Source: Hortaea werneckii (Eukaryota > Ascomycota > Dothideomycetes > Mycosphaerellales > Teratosphaeriaceae). From it: a stretch of 64,000 nt of DNA. The position numbers were made by a program, and so were the translations under genes. Positions within the stretch are counted from its first letter, which is position 1; every line of letters starts with the position of its first letter. Of this stretch, positions 54,773 through 64,000 are shown piece by piece. Under the pieces are notes generated by a model, which saw nothing but the letters and a program-made list of their open reading frames with translations, made no database searches and was not told where the DNA came from. Location: NCBI GenBank assembly GCA_037044905.1, contig JBAOKB010000025.1, positions 1 through 64,000 of the forward strand. The letters are read 5' to 3'.

Positions 54773-56204
54773 ACTGTGGAGACTGGGCTGATGCACCAGA
54801 CAGGAGGAGATCGAGAAAGTGTAGGGTGTATTAAGAACCAGCACGAAGGCGACGGAAGAGACTCTTCAAAGAGGGGTTTAGGCAGCAACAACACGCTGCT
54901 TAGCCCAAAAAACATTAAACAACGCTAGCGTGGTGGTGTTTGATATACGAGGAAGGAGCGAGGGGCAGGTAAGTCCGATTGTTGACAGACCCAATATCTT
55001 CGAGCTCTTGTAGTTGCGCTGAGTACCTTATTTGAGGACCGTCATCAACGCACCTCAATCATGTTTTTTAAAATCGTGCTATATTTGACATTCTGTCCCC
55101 TCATGTGATACTTGCACCCAAATGCGTAGGGGCCGCCATAGCTGCATGATCGTCGAAATTGATCTTATAGTAACGACTTCCGTGTCCGCCGAGTAAACCT
55201 CGTACGCCTTATTAGTGGTGATTGCAAGCGTTGAGTTTAGGGAGTGTTGGGTTTCTTGAATGAAGGTACTAGGCTGACCTACCGGGCACCTGAACGTTCC
55301 AAGAGCGCCGTCGTACCTACGTGCACCATCTCACATGGCACAGAGCATAGCGAATGCGGGCTTTGCCCGAGAAGAATGATTACAGCTAGCCATAGTCTAG
55401 TAAAGCCGTGACAGATTATTTTCTGTCTCCCTGTTCTTACACTGCCTATCCCTAGTTACCTTGTTCTCCTTTTGCTTGCTCGGGGTGAATACCTAGCGTG
55501 GAAGATCCCTCGTTGAGCCCTGGCAGAAATACCACGAGCGGCTTCAGCTGCGGACAGGAGTATTAGAAAATCCACAATAGGCTTCACGCAAAACATCCTA
55601 CGAGCGGAGGGAGAAAGTACTCTACCTGCCAGTCCAGACTTGACAAATCCATTAGTTCAGAGATAGCGGAAAGGGGCGTTTCGGGCTAAGCCTTCTCAGA
55701 TCTCCATCTCTGCCCATCGAATCTTTTTTGCTAAGCGCAAGATAAATTTGTGTCCTCCTTGATTCACAGAGATAGCAGTAACTTCAATGTCCATTATGGG
55801 GTGCCAGGCGGGTGAGTAGCGTCTACTCCAATCAAATGCAAGGCTAAGCATGGGATGAAGCACGTTCCTCGCCTTCTGGCGATGTCCATCTCGATAACAT
55901 TCTGTGTAGCAGCTTCGCCGTTTCTGAGGTTCAGTCGATGATAGATCGATACCCTTTTTGTCTAGAAGCTTTTCAAGCGTTGCTTGCTTCCCGGAGACCG
56001 ATAAGTAACGTCGATGCTCGTGATTCTGTTGTGCACAAGCTTTCCAAGCGTTAGAGGGATGGAGCCTCTCGATTTCATGAAATGGGCTGTAGACTCTCTA
56101 GCCCCCTTTGTAAGGGGGCAATCCGCTTACCATTCCTCCCAGAGATGGATGGGTAACGTCGATGCCCATTACAGTATTAACTTACTATCAGAATCGCAAA
56201 ATTT
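54773..56204. other. Gene-free flank of copy A with repeated units
   Basis: The part to ~55330 matches the 5' flank of copy B, including one minisatellite core at 55129-55146. From 55.7 to 56.2 kb a degenerate unit (GAGAT-G-GTAACGTCGATGC-CATTA) recurs about three times. No gene was recognised. Confidence 0.5.
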
Positions 56205-56305
56205 GAAAGCATCTCATTGCTATAGAGGAAGTATTGCTACACTAAATGTGCAATACAGTAGCGCAGAGAATCAAAAAAGCTGACGAGAGTCATAGAGCGG
56301 TATTG
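56205..56305. repeat. Inverted, distant copy of the 28.9-29.3 kb repeat unit
   Basis: The reverse complement contains CGCTACTGTATTGCAC (56248-56263 on this strand) followed by ATACTTCCTCTATAG and GAGATGC, and is preceded by an ACCGCTCTATG motif (~56290), in the same order as the tandem units at 28872-29295. Confidence 0.75.
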
Positions 56306-57787
56306 CTAGTCGGAAGATGGCTACAGCGAGTTCGGACTGTAACATGGTCTCACTGGCTAGAGAATTCCGAGCTTGATGGTGCGGCATAGGGAATGGATGC
56401 TAGCCATGTCGGTTTTGAGGTCATCATCAAGCTTCTTCGCAGGATCCAGGCAGAGTCTTAATCTCTGTTGCCACGTTTTTCCAAGCACACGTCAACACCC
56501 GTTCGATGATTATGGCTCCGCGCTTTCTAAGGAGCTGATACGGCAGACTCGACACCTTTCTCCGCCCGCTGCTGAAATGAGGCATTTTGTCAGTCGAACT
56601 TGAGGAGGTATTGCATAGCTAGCAAGTGCTCAATGACATTTCAAAAGTTCGGTCGCGTCAATTCGGGACCTGGAAGTTAATCCGCCCGCAATGGGTGCCG
56701 ATTTAGGCATTGCAGAGGAAGGAACGCAGACAGTTGATTGGCTGAGGCGCTGAGTCGGCCCGAGGCGTGCTTCCACGTGCTATAGATATCGCGTGGCTTC
56801 CGCTCCGCTGGAGTCAAATATGCCGTAGTAAAGGCATATTTGTCAATTGCGAGCCAAACTTCACAGAAAGCTACCGGTTTCAGAGAATGGTTGTGCCTGT
56901 GGTGCTTGCAGGTTGCCCCGGCCAGAACATTACACGCGAAGCCAGTACCGAGATTCGCTCAGTGTCTTCCAGCCTTTGACGAGTGTGGACGCTCGCTGAA
57001 GTCGTCTACCACAGATGCTAGCAGATCGTTCCGCTTTCTTCAGTGAGAGGCTTGAGAAACGGGCCATGTCGCATTCTCAATTGCCTTCATTTCAGTCTCG
57101 GGAATCTTCGAAGCTTGGTACGATATACCGTTCGCAACAATAGGGGCATGGCCCCACCACCACACGCTAAGGCCAGACAAGATGCCGACCGAGAGGCTTC
57201 ATGCCGAACCTTGACGGAGACGGCGGTGCCTTCTGTGAAAGTAACGCACGATGAAGCAACCAATGCCACGTTTTGAGTCCCGCCTAAATGTGGCGGCACC
57301 ATATCGGTCGGGACCATCTGGCCTCGCTATCGAATGTGGACGAAGCAACGCACTTAGCGCTGTACCCGTTTGGCCTTCCGGCTCATTGGCCTCGAATGGC
57401 TGACCAGAGTCTGCATGGTGGACCGATGAGGTCAAAGCGATTGACTACACGTCTAAGGTATCCGATAACCCGAGGAACGGTCAATGGCTCAAACCTAGTG
57501 GGATATTTGCATTGCGCTTTATGCAGCATGCGTGGCAAGTGTTTGACTTCGCAAACCAACCTCAAATCATGGGTATCCAAATCCAGACAGTGTCCATGCC
57601 GCGATCCGTGCCTTTGACCAAAAGTCTCTGGTGCCATATATCCATTGGGAGGCCGATCTGGGCTTGAGAGATGGGTATAAGTAGATGGTCTCTTTCCCTT
57701 ACCTCTCTTCATATCTCCATCACACCTCATTGCCTTCACTGCCCCTACGGCAGGTCAAGATTATCACATCGTCCGGAGAAGGCCACA
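56306..57787. other. Gene-free stretch
   Basis: About 1.5 kb of short frames without protein-like features. It contains a small hairpin (56815-56842) and the promoter of the proline-rich secreted protein gene near its right end. Confidence 0.45.
56815..56842. repeat. Perfect 10-bp inverted repeat, 8-nt loop
   Basis: CAAATATGCC and GGCATATTTG flank GTAGTAAA. There is no T-tract or nearby gene end to suggest a terminator, and its role is unknown. Confidence 0.85.
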
Positions 57788-59422
57788 ATGTGTCTCCTCA
57801 AGCCGACTCTGGCATGGGCTGCACTCGCAGCAGTCGCCCATGCTATCCCCCAGCAGTTTGACTTCAACGCATTGGCTGCTGCCCCGACCGTAGCCAGCGG
57901 ACCGGCACCTGTCGATGCGGATGGTGTCGAGACTGCATCGCTTTACACGAGCTTCACGGTGAGCGGGGCAGTGACGCCCAGCGAGACTGCCACTCTCTCC
58001 GCCAAGAGAGTCAGAGATCTTGAAGGAAGGGCTCCCGCTCCGACCGAAGTCACTTCTGTGTGCACCTTTACCACACCGATTACCAGCGGCAACACCGGCA
58101 CCCCATACTACCCGGCACTTTCTACTACCTCAACAACCAACCCAGGGCTGACCGGCACCACCTCCGCTGGCCAAGCTTGCGCAACGACACCAGAAGACGG
58201 TACCTACTGCGGCTTCATCAACCCAGAGGACCCTTGTGCCCCTCAACCGGACGGTTACGGCCCTGTGCCATCTCCGGACACTGCCTCGGCCTTCCTCGCC
58301 TATCCTAGCCTCCATGCAATGGCATCCGCAGCCCCGACCATTATCGGCTCGCAGTGCAACACCGAGTACGAGCAAGTCTTCGTCGACGAGGATGGCTCGG
58401 TCAGTGCGCAATCCTATCTCGGCCTCTACACGCTCGACTCGTACGACGCCAACCTTTGCGCTGCCAAGTGCGACGCGACAAACCTTTGCACGGCGTTTAA
58501 CATTTATGCGGAAAGAGACCCGTCTCTGAACCCTACCAAGAACGACAGCACGGCGCCAACGGTCTGGGGTTACGACTGCCCAAATCCAACCTCGATGACC
58601 TCGTACAAGTGCACCCTTTGGGGATCTTCGATCGATGGCTCGCTCGCAACGAACCAAGGCGGGTACCGTGAAGACTTCCACGTCGTCATTACTGCTAGTA
58701 ACGGATACGACCGCACCAATTCGACGATTCCGCCGGACCCGACTGGACAGGTGTCTTCTCCTGTCGCATCTTCAACCACGCTAGCTACGAGCGTCTCCTC
58801 CGCCTCACCCCCGCCGCCTCCTGGTGGATCCCCGCCACCGCCTCCACCAGGTCCTAAGCCATCGCCACCTGGTGGTTCCCCGGCTCCACCTCCGCCAGCC
58901 CCTAAGCCTTCGCCTCCGGGCAAGTCTCCAAACCCACCTCCGCCAGCCCCTAAGCCATCGCCTGCGGGTAACTCTCCGGCCCCTCCACCGCCAGCCCCCA
59001 AGCCATCCCCAGCAGGCAACTCTCCGGCTCCGCCTCCTCCAGCTCCTAAGCCCTCCCCGGCAGGTAACTCTCCTGCCCCAGCACCCAAGCCTTCCACCTC
59101 TCCCAACCACCCCTGGGGTAACGGCCACAACTGCGGCGGCAAGGCAATCAACGCACCTCAATACAACATGGGCCAGCGCTTCTTCCCGGGACCTTTCAAC
59201 CCACAGGTCTGCAGCGACTACGCTCTCGCCCAGAACAAGGCTCAGAGCGGTAGCAAGTCGTCCTGCCGTATGTTCAACGCTGCGTACCTCCACAAGGATG
59301 GCGTCCCCTATGGCACCATCTGCTCGCTGTACAGCAGTGCGCTTGACTCTAACACCTGGGCCACTTACACCGGTGGACAGGGATACGAGTGTAAGCAGAG
59401 TTGGACTTGGAACTTGATTTAA
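57788..59422 (+). CDS. Secreted two-domain protein with proline-rich tandem linker
   Basis: This single exon encodes 544 aa. The frame has an ATG at 57671, but the one at 57788 begins a clean signal peptide (LLKPTLAWAALAAVAHA) in a good context and is preferred. The first domain (~70-320) is Cys-containing with a PAN/apple-like segment (CNTEYEQVF, then SYDANLCAAKCDATNLCTAF). A linker (~340-435) has about five ~16-residue Pro repeats (APKPSPAGNSP type). The last ~100 residues form a second small Cys domain (WGNGHNCGGKA, CSDYALAQNKAQ, CRMFNAAYLHKDGVP). I cannot name the family; similar modular proteins are common among fungal wall or secreted proteins. A role in adhesion or wall binding is inference. 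Confidence 0.82.
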   Translation: MCLLKPTLAWAALAAVAHAIPQQFDFNALAAAPTVASGPAPVDADGVETASLYTSFTVSGAVTPSETATLSAKRVRDLEGRAPAPTEVTSVCTFTTPITSGNTGTPYYPALSTTSTTNPGLTGTTSAGQACATTPEDGTYCGFINPEDPCAPQPDGYGPVPSPDTASAFLAYPSLHAMASAAPTIIGSQCNTEYEQVFVDEDGSVSAQSYLGLYTLDSYDANLCAAKCDATNLCTAFNIYAERDPSLNPTKNDSTAPTVWGYDCPNPTSMTSYKCTLWGSSIDGSLATNQGGYREDFHVVITASNGYDRTNSTIPPDPTGQVSSPVASSTTLATSVSSASPPPPPGGSPPPPPPGPKPSPPGGSPAPPPPAPKPSPPGKSPNPPPPAPKPSPAGNSPAPPPPAPKPSPAGNSPAPPPPAPKPSPAGNSPAPAPKPSTSPNHPWGNGHNCGGKAINAPQYNMGQRFFPGPFNPQVCSDYALAQNKAQSGSKSSCRMFNAAYLHKDGVPYGTICSLYSSALDSNTWATYTGGQGYECKQSWTWNLI

Positions 59423-60739
59423 GAGGAGGCGATGGGAAGATTGGACGGTCAGAGAGCGCAAGTGATTTATCTTGTTGGACAGATTCATAAATATTGATTC
59501 AAACTGAAAAGCCTTGTGCCCTTAAAAAGAGCAAGAAAATTTGTACAAGGTGAGTAGAGCAGATGTTGTGATGAAGGCGAATTCATGTGCCATCTTTCAA
59601 AAGAGCTTCAGCTTTCAAAACATATGTACACTACTGGGAAAATTACATGCACTTCGTCCTGTATGTCAATGACAAACTTTTCATCGAGAGCACGTGAATT
59701 ATCTCATCACTGCATGGTTCATACGACATCTCATAGACGACTACTATGTACATTGCCGTGGAAGTCATTGTCAAATAAGGGTTGGCAAGGGTTGGCAAGG
59801 GTTAGAGGGTTGGAGCAAAAGCACTATTCCATTCAGGGAAAGTGCACTTAATGCCTACAACGCATCCTAGTTCAAATCGAATATTGATTGCAACTGCACT
59901 GGCCCTCATTCTATTCATTAGCGGGTCTTACAGGCAAGACTCCAATGTCGTCTCCATGAAGCAATATGTGCGGTGGACGACCTAGGCATCGCGAGGACCA
60001 TATTCCATCTTTTACTATCGGCTTACATACAACGGCTCGAACGGTCAGTGGCAGAATTGGGCACGATTACACCTGCCCAGTGTTTCATCCTTCCCATTAG
60101 CTTGAGCTTATTCGTTTGGTCAACCCATGCGAGTATTATGAAGGTCATCACACCGCTCATATCGTAGCTCTGTAATGTATTCGTTCAACCCTTTGATCAA
60201 CTTCGGCTGTCAAACCTGTACTATACCTCGCTGTTCGGTGATGCGCTAGCGCGGCCTGCCCACGCAGCTCTCTAAAACTTCGGGCGTTGCCACCCAGCCA
60301 TCGAGCCCCGATCTTGGCACAGTCGATCTGTATGCAGCTATATGCACGTCTGCGCTGGCGTCCAACAGGTTTTCGCCGCTTACCGACCTACCAAGGTACC
60401 GTCGTCTCGATCCTCCGAACCTCATTCGGGACGAATTGTAGCATCAGAGTCATCACAAAATGAATTGTAAAGCTGTAGTATAGCTTAACGACGAAGCTAG
60501 CGAGATTGTTTGGAGCTTTACCGACGACGCGGAAACTACGCGACCGACGAGCAAGCTACCGAAAGTGGTCGCATAACGACTTCATATTACAACCTTAAGG
60601 TCGCAGTGAAGCGACATAGCTTCAGGTCTGAGGCAGCACACGCGATTCCTACACAGCGTTGTGCGCAACATCGACATTATTTACACAACAAAACACCAAT
60701 CGGGAGGGACAACAGGACCGTCCATCACCGCCCAGAAAC
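59423..60739. other. Intergenic
   Basis: About 1.3 kb without supported genes. A small tandem AAGGGTTGGC (three units, ~59777-59808) occurs. Other frames are short. Confidence 0.45.
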
Positions 60740-63700
60740 ATGTGGAAAGCCGCATTTACCGGCCGCAGCGACAGCGGCAAAAGCGGCCGAGAATCTGGCG
60801 ATAGGCGCAAGAAGAGTAGTGGTAGGAGCGGCGACAGTGTAACAAGCGCACCTGCTGCCGGCTCATCGCGCAGAGATCGAGACCGGGATGGACGAGACGA
60901 TGAAAGAGAGCACAGGCGGCGCAAGAGCTCCAAGGGCGGATACGGAGACGACGATACTGCTAGTAGGACGGGAAGCTCTATATACGCGACAGCGCCAACC
61001 TCTCGGGCTGGAACCAGCAACGGACCGCCGGCATTGACCGAAAGCACACTGAGGATGTTGAACGATGAGGATGGATGGGAGGACGAGAGCGTGGCGGGTA
61101 AGAGCGAGAAAAGAAGCAGACGCAGTGGTGAGGACGGATTGAGACGGAAGAAGAGCTCGAGATCGGAGAAGAGAAGCCGCAGCCGGAGCCGCAGCAGAGA
61201 TCGACAGGAGCGTCGCGAACAGAGAAGGCGCGAGAGGGAAGGTGCTGGCGGATATGCGGGCGACAGAGAGAAGGACCGGTCTAGCGCAGGCAAGGCACGC
61301 GATAGGGATGGCGAGAGGGGTATACCGGCAATGGGGTCATTTGAACAGTTTCCTGGGCAATTTGCTGGTGGGCCTGCTTTTGAATATGGCAACGGGGCTG
61401 TCGCATCGGGTCAGAATGACTACTACATGTCCGGAGGACTGCCAACGGCGGATGCCGCGCATCAATTCCCAGATCAGAACCCGAGCACCTACACCCGCCC
61501 CCAGATGGGCCCGAACAGGGCAGACAGCTATGGCCACGCCGCCGATTACTATTTAGACCAAGGGCAGAGCGTACATGAGCAGCCCGGTGTACGTTCTCGC
61601 ACGCCAAATATGCTGGCAAATCCTGATACGCATCTTGTGGCGGCAAGCTCTGAGGCGAATCCCGTTCAGGATACCGGCAATGGAACAGCTGCCGACTTCT
61701 ACGGTGGTAAAGTGAGCCCTGTCCCGTTCACTGCGGAGCCAGACACAATTGGACCGTCCTCGAAACCTTCAAAACCAGGCAAAACGTCCTCAGGCAGCTC
61801 TAGCAAGCCATCGAAGCTGGGCAAAATGTCTGCGGCAGCTGCGGGCGCCGCTGGCATGCTTCCGTCTGACCCCAAGAAGAAATTCAACAGAAGCGTGACG
61901 GATCCTTCAGCCGCTGCATCCACCGAAGATCTCTACACATCTTCCGTACAAGGCGATCGTACTCCCCCACGCGGTGCTTCAGCTCGTGGAGATGCAGACT
62001 CCTTCTATGGCACTATGGCAGGGCAGACGGCGCCATCGGGCACGAGAAGAGGCGAAGCTGACTCCTTCTACGCACCCGGACGTCCTCTTCCCGCTCAAGC
62101 GACCTCGGGCGATACCTATTACTCACATCCCTCTCAACAATCCCCTCGGCCAGGTACTAACTTGCAGGGCTCATCAGGTAAGTCAAACGCTAACTTGGCA
62201 GGCTACGCGACCACAGCGGCGGGCGCCGCTGCCGCCGGATACGCTGCATACGACATTAAAAATCGATACGACGAGAAGCGCGCGGACAACAGGATGGAGA
62301 GCCAATCTTTCTATGGAACGACACAAGCGCCACAGCGACCCGGCTACGCCACCAGCGCTGCTGGCATGTCTTCAGCTCAGTTGCCGCCACGTCCAGGATA
62401 CCTTGCCAGCCCTGGTCGAGGTGGTGGCATGATGGGCCCGCACATGCACCACCATCATGAGCATCGTGGACCTATCAGTCGCTTCAAAGACGGCTTGCTG
62501 AACTTGATCTCTAGCCCGGAAGACGTTGCGAAGATGGAAGATTACACCGAGTACATTGGTGTCTGCAAGTATTGCTTCGACCCCAGAAGTACTTCATTCA
62601 TGGCTCCTCGAAAGCACCATTACGACCCAAGGAGACGCCGAAGCAATGATGCCCTGAGGCGGAAAGGCAGCGGAGACTCACTGAAGCAACGCGTGGACAA
62701 GGAGAGCAGATATTATGCCCAAACGGACTCGAAATGGAGACGCAGCAGTAGCTTCGACAAGTCCGACATGCTGGCAGCTGGGCTTGGCGCGGCTGGACTG
62801 GCGGCAGGCGCAAACGCATTCTTTAACGACAAGAAAGACTTTGATGACGTCTACAGCGTCAAGTCCGGCCACCGCGCTTCTTCTGCTGCCCGTAGACGGA
62901 GCAGAAGCTCGAGCCGTGAGCAAAGGCGCCGAGGCGAGTATGGGACAATCGGTGGCAAGGAACCTCGAGCCAATTGGGTGACTGTTCGTACGAAAGACGG
63001 TCGCATTGAGAAGAGGCGCGTGCATCACACCTCGCGCTCTCGTTCTCGTTCCGAGTCGCAGAATCGCAGGAGCAGTGGCTTTGGTGGTGTGGCTGCAGGT
63101 GCTGCTCTTGGAGCTGCTGGCGCTGCAGCAATGCATCACAGGCGCGGCAGTTCGCCGAATGGCGCTTTTGTCCGTCCACATCAGTCGCGGAGCCGTAGCA
63201 GTAGCAGCTCCTCGGGCAGTCGTAGTCCGGGCCTTGGAGAAATCTTTGGTTTCACTGAGCGTAAGCCCAGACGAGGCCGTAGATCCCCAGCCAGCAGTCG
63301 GAGAAGCTCGAATGCTGAGGGCGGTGGCTTCTTCGGTGGCTTCTTCTCGCCTGCTAGGAGCAACGAGCGAAAGCCCAGGAAGGGCAGCAGGGGTCACAAG
63401 AAGGCCAAGAGCAGCAAGGGCTTCTTCAATTTCAGCAACGGCTCTGGCTCTTCTTCCGATCCGGATATGGCATTTGGCGGCAGTGAAGTCTTTCAGAGCA
63501 AGGAGTCCTTGCCTTTGAGGCGCAAAGGATCTGGGAGGAGAGTGAGAAGGAAATCTTCGGACAAACACATTGCCGCAACTGTTGCCGGGATCGGTGCCAC
63601 GGCTGCGGCTCTCTCAGCGGCGTCAAAAGGCAACCGAGTGAGTAAGCGCGGGAGTAGGCCTGAGCTTGGACAGAAGAGGCGCAGCAAAAGAGTCGGAGTA

Positions 63701-64000
63701 GTGGACAGTGAGACCGAAGGCGACTGGGAAGACGAGCTTCCTTCTGACGCCGACGATGCATCGAGCGTGGATGACGGCCTGGCTTTCGGGGGCTCCACAC
63801 TCTCTCATCGCCAGAGCATGGACTCCGTATCTTCTGGCGACGGTCTGAACGCTTGGGGATGGAGATGGGGAGGCAAGGACAAGAAACGTGATAGACGCGT
63901 CTCACAGGACGCCAAATTGCCCCCTGGTCATCCCGACTCCTTCTCAGTTGGCCAAATTGGGGCCGGAGTGGCAGCTGGTGCAGCCGCGGCAGGGGTGGGG
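60740..64000 (+). CDS. Long RS/Ser-rich protein of unknown function; 3' end beyond the right edge
   Basis: From the ATG at 60740 an unbroken frame of 1087 codons reaches the window end. It starts MWKAAFTGRSDSGKSGRES. The first ~190 residues are Arg/Ser/Lys-rich with SR/RS runs, suggesting nuclear or RNA-linked localisation. A middle part has repeated Asp-Ser-Phe-Tyr-type motifs (ADSFYGTM, ADSFYAPG, DTYYSH, ESQSFYGTT). Residues ~580-640 hold a likely conserved block: ISRFKDGLLNLISSPEDVAK, then EYIGVCKYCFDPRST with a CxxC pair. Several Ala/Gly-rich hydrophobic patches (LAAGLGAAGLAAGANA, GVAAGAALGAAGAAA) repeat towards the end between basic Ser-rich segments. I do not know a named function. Confidence 0.8.
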   Translation, partial: MWKAAFTGRSDSGKSGRESGDRRKKSSGRSGDSVTSAPAAGSSRRDRDRDGRDDEREHRRRKSSKGGYGDDDTASRTGSSIYATAPTSRAGTSNGPPALTESTLRMLNDEDGWEDESVAGKSEKRSRRSGEDGLRRKKSSRSEKRSRSRSRSRDRQERREQRRREREGAGGYAGDREKDRSSAGKARDRDGERGIPAMGSFEQFPGQFAGGPAFEYGNGAVASGQNDYYMSGGLPTADAAHQFPDQNPSTYTRPQMGPNRADSYGHAADYYLDQGQSVHEQPGVRSRTPNMLANPDTHLVAASSEANPVQDTGNGTAADFYGGKVSPVPFTAEPDTIGPSSKPSKPGKTSSGSSSKPSKLGKMSAAAAGAAGMLPSDPKKKFNRSVTDPSAAASTEDLYTSSVQGDRTPPRGASARGDADSFYGTMAGQTAPSGTRRGEADSFYAPGRPLPAQATSGDTYYSHPSQQSPRPGTNLQGSSGKSNANLAGYATTAAGAAAAGYAAYDIKNRYDEKRADNRMESQSFYGTTQAPQRPGYATSAAGMSSAQLPPRPGYLASPGRGGGMMGPHMHHHHEHRGPISRFKDGLLNLISSPEDVAKMEDYTEYIGVCKYCFDPRSTSFMAPRKHHYDPRRRRSNDALRRKGSGDSLKQRVDKESRYYAQTDSKWRRSSSFDKSDMLAAGLGAAGLAAGANAFFNDKKDFDDVYSVKSGHRASSAARRRSRSSSREQRRRGEYGTIGGKEPRANWVTVRTKDGRIEKRRVHHTSRSRSRSESQNRRSSGFGGVAAGAALGAAGAAAMHHRRGSSPNGAFVRPHQSRSRSSSSSSGSRSPGLGEIFGFTERKPRRGRRSPASSRRSSNAEGGGFFGGFFSPARSNERKPRKGSRGHKKAKSSKGFFNFSNGSGSSSDPDMAFGGSEVFQSKESLPLRRKGSGRRVRRKSSDKHIAATVAGIGATAAALSAASKGNRVSKRGSRPELGQKRRSKRVGVVDSETEGDWEDELPSDADDASSVDDGLAFGGSTLSHRQSMDSVSSGDGLNAWGWRWGGKDKKRDRRVSQDAKLPPGHPDSFSVGQIGAGVAAGAAAAGVG

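Overview
The window is nuclear DNA of a filamentous ascomycete (Pezizomycotina). Genes are densely packed on both strands and carry short introns, mostly 54-97 nt, with GTAAGT/GTATGT-like donors and CAG/TAG acceptors. The gene set is fungal: alternative oxidase, a KAR9-domain protein, Sec24, CFT2/CPSF100, a CstF-64/Rna15-like protein, a GPI-type copper-only SOD, and GT31 and GT8 enzymes. The gene style and the many lineage-limited proteins suggest Dothideomycetes, but that is inference. No rRNA, tRNA, CRISPR array or plasmid/phage feature was seen.

Region 1 (1-20.4 kb) is mostly housekeeping. In order it holds a gene leaving the left edge (Cys/His-rich N-terminus, missed by simple start-to-stop ORF calls because it has no stop in the window), a compact kinase-like protein, a KAR9-domain spindle-positioning protein, a conserved unknown, an acylphosphatase with tiny terminal exons, alternative oxidase, a membrane kelch protein, a GT31-like glycosyltransferase, and a charged/proline-rich protein with a KEDK repeat. 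Region 2 (20.4-23.5 kb) is sparse. It holds a probably decayed plus-strand gene whose candidate intron contains a 43-nt pure C run, and a small three-exon gene.

Region 3 (23.5-39.8 kb) holds Sec24, the GPI-anchored SOD, an F-box-like protein, a GT8 enzyme, an MFS sugar transporter, and a divergent pair, CFT2 and a CstF-64/Rna15-like gene. Both products of the pair act in mRNA 3'-end formation and share a 535-bp promoter interval.

Region 4 (28.3-29.3 kb and 39.8-57.8 kb) is repeat-rich. It contains a dispersed repeat seen twice, a ~120-140-bp tandem repeat with an inverted copy 27 kb away, a truncated Tc1/mariner-type transposase, a 43-bp near-palindrome, a decayed coding stretch, two adjoining decayed copies of an SF1 (UPF1/NAM7-like) helicase family, and a diverged ~110-bp minisatellite upstream of one of them. 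Two long repeat-bearing secreted-protein genes, a CAP/PR-1 protein (46.7-49.6 kb) and a proline-rich two-domain protein (57.8-59.4 kb), border the densest part of this island.

Region 5 (60.7-64 kb) is a long intronless RS/Ser-rich reading frame that leaves the right edge.

The strongest candidates for something under-described are the SF1-helicase tandem pseudogene/minisatellite unit, the homopolymer-bearing intron, and the Cys/His protein at the left edge. I see no convincing multi-gene novel system such as a biosynthetic cluster. Starts were taken at ATG codons; several longest reading frames begin at GTG/TTG and were trimmed. Splice sites were placed by eye and need transcript support.
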